A DNA stretch of 64,000 nucleotides from Puccinia triticina (taxonomy: Eukaryota; Basidiomycota; Pucciniomycetes; Pucciniales; Pucciniaceae). The notes below the pieces were generated by a model, which ran no database searches, was not told the origin of the DNA, and saw only the letters and a program-made list of their open reading frames with translations. Position numbers and translations under genes: made by a program. Positions 57,101 to 64,000 of this stretch are shown here, in pieces; the first letter of the stretch is position 1, and each line of letters opens with the position of its first letter. The DNA is taken from NCBI RefSeq assembly GCF_026914185.1, contig NC_070561.1, positions 1,922,001-1,986,000 of the forward strand, in the 5' to 3' direction.

Positions 57101-58190
57101 CTAACCTTGGCAAAACTTGCGGTTATCAAAAGCTTTGATCAACTTTTGAGTGCTCTTGGTAGGTGGCTTTGAATTAGCAACTCTTGTTCCAAGTTGATTT
57201 CCTTTTCTCTTCACTGTGTTGGTTCCAGCCATCCAGACAGCAAAAATTTGCATCAGATCACCCTCTTTGATTAGAACACGCAGATACTCATTGCCTAAAA
57301 TAATTCCACCTTGAAAGAAGAAGGGCTTTCAATGGTCTTGTGAAGCAAGCACAAGAAACCCCTCAGCTCCAAAGGATTAGCTGAGCTCTTTAAGCTAATT
57401 ATAATTAATTCTGAAGTGTTAGTACAAATTGAGGCACAAGATTATGGTGAAAAAACTGACCTTGAGTTGTACTCCTTCAGCCCAAGTTTTTGACTTCCTC
57501 GCGAAGAGTCTTTTCCAATTTAAAATTCTTCCCAAATTGGTCTTGCTCCTTGGTGTTTGGATCATTTGATTGAGTTAAAGTGGGATCATTGGTGGCTGAG
57601 CTGTGATTGTAAGTGTTTTGGTCATGCTGCTTGTACAATTGGGAGACATCCTTGTTGCACTAGCCAATATCTTTATTTGCTGATTATTAAGTTACTAGGC
57701 CAGGTTAGATTAGAATAATAATACACAACAAAAGAAATTGGATTACAAAGAACATACTGTTTTTTAGAACCTTCTGTGAATCTGGATTATGCTTTTTGAA
57801 CCTGTTCCAGTTGCTTGTTTTTTGTTGTGTGTGACACTGTCTGAGATACTTGGTGAGAAGTCTGAATGGCTGAGAGTATTTTAACGATAAGAGGTGCTGC
57901 TTCTTCTGATATTCAAAGTAGAGGTTTTGAGCTTCCATGTTGATTGCTTGGTTTAGTTTCTTATAAGCAATGTGAGTTTGTTGGATGTCAAGGAGCTCTT
58001 TCAGGTTTTTTTTTTTGTATTCTGCCATTACATTATTGGGGGTTGAATAGGGTTTCTTGGTGGGAGCAGGAGTCAAATTGGATTTACAGGATATTTTTTC
58101 TGGGTTATTGGGGTGAGAGAGGTCTGGATTGGGAAGAGGATCAGGCAGAGAATCAGACAAGTCATGATGGGCTGACACCGTTGGATCCAC
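57101..58190 (-). pseudogene. Element C gene fragment
   Basis: A minus-strand frame at 58190-57705 has VMAEYKKKNLKELLDIQQTH, LYFEYQKKQHLLSLKYSQPF and RQCHTQQKTSNWNRFKKHNP. The last part recalls a repeated rust-fungus gene in which an (S/N)NWN(R/N)F motif opens an HMG-box-like region; this is from memory. Another frame near 57230-57120 reads RKGNQLGTRVANSKPPT. It is probably part of element C, whose LTR lies to the right. Function not known. Confidence 0.45.
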
Positions 58191-59368
58191 ACTACAATGA
58201 GTTGAGTTTATATTGGCAAGGAAAGGGACATGGCTGCTGGCTTGCTGAGGGTATGGTTTGCTAGGATTTGGGAAATGTTGGAGGTTATGATTGATGTGGC
58301 TGCTGGCAGGCTGGCTAGGATTTGGGACACATTGTAAGACTCAAAAGTGGTTGTGAAACCCTTTTGCTGAATGGAGAAGGGGATGGTGGAGTTGCAAGCT
58401 CTGCCCTTCTAACTACCAGATAGACATAGTCATTTGGGACCCGGGTACTGCACCGCTTTTTGGCCAACTTCAGGTATGTAGTACCGCACCTGGCACCACC
58501 TGGGAGGTACCACGGGTACTGCGGGTACCCCCCGTGATATTTTTTGGTGTGGCAGCGTCCTGCTGTCCTGCTTGCTCCATCCAGTTTGTTGCCACCCTTT
58601 GCGACAAGCTGGAGGGCAAAAAGACCACTTTTCTCTGGGAGGGAATCCTCCCGGCAAGTACTGGCTCTCCTCTTTGACCGGAGGAATCCCTCCGGTTGAG
58701 GAGGAATACACACCTCTGACCGGTGTGGTAGACGGAAAAGTGGAAAAATAAAAGGTTTTTTCTATGCCACATAATTACTCATACTAAGCCTCAAGATACC
58801 ATCAAATGGACCCCAGAAATGGATTCTACGGCCAATTTCACCCCTAGTCACCACTGGAAGCACCCCTGGACCCCCTCTAGTGTGGAAGTTACACCTCATG
58901 GACACCTATCACACGGTCAGCCCCAGTAACCCAGCTGTCACCTGCCTCAACCCAAGTTTCACAGTAGTACCCATATACACATCACAGGATATAAACATAC
59001 ATCTCCCTGTCAGGCTACACTCATTACATATTAACTACATACACTCGTTTATATACATAGTATGACATCATTTACACTGTTTCTGCAGCCTCAGACTTTG
59101 TGTATACACTAATTCCCCCTGTATGACAGCTCATGCAGTCTACTGTCACCTCATGAATGAGTTAGAATGTTCTTTTGTATATTCTGACATCATGTATGCA
59201 CCCCTGGCATGTTTAGAATGTTCTGTGGTATATTCTGACACCATCCATGCACCCCTGAGGGGTTATGACATCATTTGTATCTACTCCCACCAGCTAAAAT
59301 CCCTCACCCTGTTGTCTAGATTAGCTGAAAACCTAACCCACAAGCCCCTTTGGGGCTCCACTTTTGTC

Positions 59369-59377
59369 TATAAAAGG
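59369..59377 (+). promoter_or_regulatory. TATA box of a nested C-type LTR
   Basis: TATAAAAGG in the same LTR context as 4158-4166 and the inverse at 60796-60803, so it is conserved among three LTR copies. Confidence 0.5.
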
Positions 59378-59799
59378 AGCTCTCTCCACCCCCAGTGGTC
59401 TGCTCCCCAGTTCCTCACCCAGAACTCACAAGTCACCCAACACTCATCCACACTCAAATCCTAAAACCCTTATAACAATAAATCAACCCTTTTAACAACA
59501 ATTCAACCCTTATAACAAAGTAATTAAAACACTTACACGTTGCCGGTCAAACAGATTTCATCTGGAACAGACCAGACCTATCACTTAATAAAACTTGCCA
59601 AGCTGAGCTTGGTGGGTCTTGTTGACTGATAACAGAAGGGCAGAGCTTGCAACTCCATCATACCCTTCACCATTCAGCAAAAGGGTTTCATTACCACTTT
59701 TGAGTCTTACACCGGAGGAATTGATCCATCTGATTGGAGGCATGTACACCTCTTTGACTGGAGGAATGGCTCCGGTCAAAGAGGCAAGTCCACCCAGCG

Positions 59800-60150
59800 A
59801 GCTGGATATGCGTTCAGCTTGCCCGGCGGACATCTCTTACCAAGCTGGATACATATATGTATCCAGCTTGCCGAGATGACTCATCCCTCACCGAGATGGA
59901 TACACAATATCCAGCTCGGCTAGCAAGGTCTCACGGCGAGCTGGACACATCCAGTTCCCTTGGAAGATTCCTCTTGGCGAGCTGGATACATATGTATCCA
60001 GCTTGGCTAGGGGACTCCTCTCCAGCTTATCAAGAGGTTCTTTGGCGTCCGCAAGCTGGATACAATATATGTATCCAGCTCCGCGGGAGGAGTCGCCTTG
60101 GCGAGCTGGATATGCCAAGAGGAATCCTCCCAGCTTACTGGGAGGCCTTC
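59800..60150. repeat. AGCTGGATAC dyad minisatellite
   Basis: Five or six irregular units built on AGCTGGATACATATGTATCCAGCT palindromes (for example 59838-59870, 59975-60003, 60055-60082) with intervening CTTGGCGAG text. Each unit is self-complementary. Short frames on both strands are by-products. Confidence 0.75.
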
Positions 60151-60959
60151 GCCGAGCTGGATCTACCAAGTCCAGGCTCTCAATTCCCCGAGGGGTGGGA
60201 GGTACTTGTAGGTGGTACCCGGCTACCGCACCGCTTTCCGGCCAAAACCCGGTACCTAGTACCGCACCCAGTACCTAGTACCGCACCCGGCACCGCTGCG
60301 CGGGTGTGAGGCGGGTGCAAGGGGGTACCCGCCGCGGGTACCAAATGACTATCTCTACTACCAGATAACAAGACCCACTAAGGTAAGCTTGGCAAGTTTT
60401 AATCACATGATAGGATTGGTTGGTTCAGGATGAAGTTGTTCAATCAATATGTGTATAGAGTATAGAGTACTAATGAGTGTTGGTGATGAAGATGTGAAGA
60501 GGAGGAATTGAACTGAGGTTGGGTGAGGTATTGGTATCAATGACAAGAGTCGGGATGGAACCCGGGTTGGCTCAGGTGAGGCGTGAAGGGTGTGGGAACA
60601 CCATGCTTCAACCAGGATTGGAACCAAGGAAGGGGTACTGGCACTAGGCACTTGTTATATTGATGCCAAGAAGAATGTGTTAGACTTTTAATTGCAGTTG
60701 TAAGGGTAATAATATGAAATTGTAGGTAGTATATAATATGGTGTGATGTGGGGGGAATTGCCAGCATGAGGAACAAATGGCTGGAGAGAGGCCTGCTTTT
60801 ATACCTGTGGGTGAGGGATTTTAGCTCTAGTGGGAACAGGATTTGGTGGGCTAAATAGCTAATGGGGTACATCCCCACAACATATAGTTTGACAGGAGCG
60901 CAGCCTCAAAGGGACCTACCCTAAAGAAACAGGGTGCTACCTACCAACGCTGTAACCAA

Positions 60960-61140
60960 TAAAATACATGTATCTGTATTTGTCATGTATTGTATCTGAT
61001 AGGGACCAAAAGTATTGTATCTGTCTTACAGATACAATACACTTTGTATCAAATTCTTGTATTGGAATTTCAGATACAATACATTGTATTGCCTTTCATG
61101 TATCTGATTTACTGATACAATACAGATAGTTTACATATAC
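60960..61140. repeat. hAT subterminal repeats (TGTATCTG/CAGATACA)
   Basis: At least six copies of GTATCTG or its inverse, often extended to CAGATACAATAC, occur in 180 bp before the transposase gene. Such clustered short motifs at hAT ends are transposase-binding sites in known hAT elements. The exact 5' terminus was not fixed. Confidence 0.6.
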
Positions 61141-61418
61141 ATATTGAAATACCTTCCCTGTCCCCCATCTGTCACCGCCTGGACTGAGTCAATATCCTCT
61201 GCGGCGCCGGCAGTCTTCCGAATTCAACTTGAGTCCAATCAACCCTCCTTCCGTTGCTGGGTTTCCGTTCAATCAATATGGCTTGAGCATCTGCATCTCC
61301 AGCTCCAAATTGCCCCCCCTCCCAACAATCAACCCGTGCAATCACTCCTGTTCGTTCCAATCCTAACTTTGTCAGACCAAACCACAATGGCCAAAAATCC
61401 CTTGCTCCAACTCCGACT

Positions 61419-64000
61419 TTGGTTTCTAACCATGCCAAAACTAAACCCAGATCAACCGCCAGAGCAAGCTCCAAACCGACCAGACAGTCCAAGAGGAAAC
61501 GAACCAAAAATGATTCCGGGTCTGACCTGGAAAGTTGTTCTCAGCGTCTCAAATCGGTTATGGACATGCAGCAAGACTCTGACAATGAAAACTCAAGATT
61601 GAAACCCGACAAGAAGAGGAGGAAGAGAAGGGATGAAGCTGTTGAATTGGATGATGTTGAGGAATACTTCCATAAGCCAACCTTAGCCAATGGTCAGGTA
61701 TGTGTGTTTTGATCTTGTCATCAAGTCCAATCTTGTTTTACACTGATATTGCTTTAAATTTTAAATTTTATTCATTTGAAAAGAAATCAGGCCCGCCGGT
61801 TCTATACAAATGTTGATGGTGCGTAAGCAGCTATAAACAGACACCAGGCACGCGCTCTAACCTATACAAGCATTGTGACGGGGATATGACACGAGGGCCA
61901 TGTCCATCACGAGCGGATGCAATTGAAAATGGTGCCACGCTACCATTAACTGCAAAAGATGTGGAGAAGAAATTGAACAAGAAAGTAAAGGACCCAATCA
62001 AACTAATGCTTGAATCAGGCAGCTGCGACACTAGAGTATTCAACCACTTGATGCTCTTCTGGCTGGTTCGACATCCCCTTCCCTGGAATTGCTTCGAAGA
62101 TTTCGCACTTGGTGTTGCTTTAAGCTACCATCGAAAGGCTAGTCCTCTGTACTCTTGCGGATGGGTTGCGAAGGAAGCCCACAAGCTTTATTTGAATTTG
62201 CAAAGCCAAGTCTTTGATCATCTCAAGGTATGGTATCTTCCTCTCTCTTCTCTTCTATTATGACCTTCATCATGTTGCATTTTGACAAGCAGAAATTTGT
62301 TTTAGAACTTAAAATCAAAGATCACACTTATGCACAATGTTTAGACTACTAAGGGGAACCGCCAGGCTTTCATAGGAATCTCAGCAGCTTATGTTTTGGA
62401 CGACTGGCAATTCCGCATTGTCCATTTATCTTTGAAGTATATTTTGTGGACGCACGCAGGGAAGTATTTAGCTATTCCCTTTGCAAACATTTTGAAAAAG
62501 TCGGGCCTTCATACAAAGATAAGTGATTCTAATCCTGAATTTCCCATATCATCTATCCAAGGATTACGTTGAGGACAAAAAAAGACTGAATGTTACATAT
62601 TTGTTTTCAAATAAATACATATTAGCTCATACCACCGACTCTGGCTCAAACAATCGGACACTGGCTGCGGAGCTCGATTGCATCATCCTTGCCAAAACTG
62701 CTACGGATCTCAGCTTATCCGACAACCACATACGGTGCTTCTGTCATAAAGTAGCACTAATCGTCAACGCTGGTCTTCGGGCCCTCTTGCTCTTGGGTTC
62801 TGGACTGACCAAGACCAAGAAAGCCACTATAGGTTTTGTAACGGAGTTGTTTCCGATTGAAGAAGAGAATGAGATGGCATGTCAAGATTCCGACGGCCTA
62901 GAGATCCAAGTCGGTCCTTTCAACCGTAAAAAAACGACTGAAGATGGGGATAGCGATCTCGAATCTCTAGCTGAATCATTAGATGATGAAAGCTCATTGG
63001 ACAAGATTGATACAGTTTCAACCATATTCAAGAAGGTTTGTTAAAATTTCTTCAATCATCTGTGCATTTATTTCTGATCAGCTGAAGTATCTGTTGCACC
63101 CTTGTAGGTTGATTTTATTATTCAAAAAATTACTTCATCGGCCGCGCGAAGATCTGAGTTTGATACATGGTGCAAGAAGCTGGACTACTTGGGGCCGAAC
63201 TTGATTGCGGGCTATGGTATTCAATGGAATATTAAATTCCAGAGTCGGGAGCGCGCTTACAATGCTCGACATGTGATCAACAAACTTATCGAGAACAAAA
63301 AGGATCAACAAGAGCAAGACAAAGACAATCACCCCAATTTTTTCGACAACATCAAACTTTCTCGAAATCACTGGGAGGTTGTTAAAAAGTTAAACGATAT
63401 ACTTGCGGTTGGTTTTTGAATATCAAATAAAATATGATGCAAACAATAACTGAATCCTGATTCCTTTGCACAGGAGTTCTATTTTATTACAAAGAAGATG
63501 GAAGGAGATATCTCCTCTGGAAGTATGTTACTAGGTGAATACTGGGGAATCACTTCATTCCTCACAAAGAAGATTGCAAACAAAGACAAATTTTGCCCGA
63601 TGTTTTGCAAGATGCTTGAACAAACAAAAAAATATGTAAATGAAGCAATGAGGTGTGATACAATCCTCCTTGCAACGATTTTGAATCCAAGCTATTGTCT
63701 TTCACTCTTCCGAGCGTGGTACCCATCCAATCACTCATATGCTGAGTCCTTAATTACTGAAAAATTCAACTTGAGAAAGCTCGATTACGAAGCCGATTTA
63801 CCTATTTCCGAGCCACCTGCCTCACTTGACAATTCGTGGTCCGAAAAACGAAGTTCAAGAAAGCGTGAACTTGAAGAGGTCGACTTATTTCCCAATACTG
63901 AGGAAACAACTCCAACCAACGAGCTATTGGTATATCTATCAGGTAAATACAAGCAGCCTACTTCACAGGCGCACGAAGCATTAGAATGGTGGAAGGTTTG
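61419..64000 (+). pseudogene. hAT transposase, six exons, runs off the right edge
   Basis: Exons to 61697, then 61784-62227, 62306-62522, 62626-63035, 63108-63407 and 63474 to the edge join in phase. Seen in order: basic nuclear-type region (KRKRTK, KKRRKRR), BED-like finger YKC*WC...LYKHCDG, LMLFWLVRHPLPWNCFEDF, YSCGWVAKEAHKLYLNLQSQ, TTKGNRQAFIGISAAYV, TDSGSNNRTLAAELD, LSDNHIRCFCHKVALIVNAG, then a C-terminal half ending ALEWWK. Two in-frame stops, TGA at 61814-61816 (within the finger, CRWC expected) and TAG at 62342-62344 (TGG expected before TTKGN), would abolish function. The rest is open, so decay is recent. The start codon and first exon boundary are unresolved. Confidence 0.82.

Larger units (their letters stand above)
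58421..60357. mobile_element. Non-autonomous hAT element, 1937 bp
   Basis: Ends TAGACATAGTCATTTGGGACC and inverted TAGAGATAGTCATTTGGTACC. Perfect 8-bp duplication CTACCAGA at 58413-58420 and 60358-60365. Subterminal GGTACC-rich repeats as at 5436. It carries no transposase. It contains a nested LTR-like segment (about 58740-59700) bounded by two CTCTTTGAC(C/T)GGAGGAAT copies, and the dyad repeats at 59800-60150. Confidence 0.85.
58366..60890 (-). mobile_element. LTR element C, junction region
   Basis: Internal start TTAGAAGGGCAGAGCTTGC (minus, near 58412) and LTR end CTTAGTGGGTCTTGTTATCTGG (minus, near 60370) were contiguous before the hAT insertion at 58421-60357. The LTR runs right to about 60885 (GTTGTGGGGATGTACCCC on the minus strand) and has a minus-strand TATAAAAG at 60796-60803. 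A plus-oriented relative of this LTR end lies within the hAT element at 59280-59640. Confidence 0.55.

Noticed and set aside
60540..60640. tRNA-like GGTTCCAATCC text, twice
   Set aside because: No D arm, anticodon arm or acceptor pairing could be found on either strand; it is a short duplication within the C LTR.
1..64000. CRISPR arrays, bacterial operons, origins
   Set aside because: Spliced genes, LTR elements and an intron-containing tRNA show eukaryotic DNA; tandem repeats here lack the uniform repeat-spacer pattern.

Overview
This window is eukaryotic and fungal, most likely from a rust fungus (Pucciniales) with a repeat-swollen genome. The reasons are short GT-AG introns of about 50-100 nt, a secreted Egh16-like protein, a DUF6589 remnant of the kind common in basidiomycetes, and dense nested LTR retrotransposons, hAT, KDZ and Helitron relatives and many small inverted-repeat elements. 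The assignment to rusts is inference from these families; no species can be named from the sequence alone.

Host genes occupy a small part. From left to right they are: a broken SEC20-like SNARE gene cut by a Gypsy fragment (about 10.56-11.4 kb, minus); an intact three-exon pentatricopeptide-repeat gene (11.7-13.5 kb, minus); an eight-exon secreted Egh16-like gene (23.3-24.7 kb, minus); a divergent three-exon DUF4604/KIAA1143-type gene (25.9-26.9 kb, plus); a Sua5/YrdC threonylcarbamoyl-AMP synthase gene (27.4-28.7 kb, plus); and an intron-containing tRNA-Ile(AAT) at 34.5 kb (minus). Exon joins for the PPR, Egh16-like and DUF4604 genes were tested by phase and give uninterrupted reading frames of 520, 314 and 247 codons.

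The rest is mobile DNA. 0-9 kb holds small hAT and foldback elements and an LTR fragment. 8.8-10.6 kb is a Gypsy gag-protease remnant. 14.8-21.9 kb is a Helitron remnant split by a nearly complete but inactivated Copia element with ~95 bp LTRs. 21.9-22.4 kb has two abutting MITEs. 29-38 kb is a mosaic of a DUF6589 fragment, a KDZ transposase remnant, hairpin elements, MITEs and dyad-symmetric minisatellites. 39-56.9 kb is one old minus-strand Gypsy element (A) that can be read through four later insertions: a solo LTR in its RT region, a solo LTR in protease, a second solo LTR in gag, and a young LTR element (B) with near-identical LTRs and a gag gene but no recognisable pol, itself sitting inside the protease solo LTR. 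57-60.9 kb is another LTR element (C) cut at its LTR/internal junction by a 1.9 kb hAT-type element. 60.9-64 kb is an hAT element whose transposase gene runs off the right edge.

Two themes stand out. First, most premature stops in the broken coding regions can be explained by one C-to-T or G-to-A change. Second, three unrelated minisatellite families share an architecture in which each unit is itself an inverted repeat. The host genes do not form a pathway; they look like ordinary housekeeping or secreted-protein genes stranded between transposon blocks.
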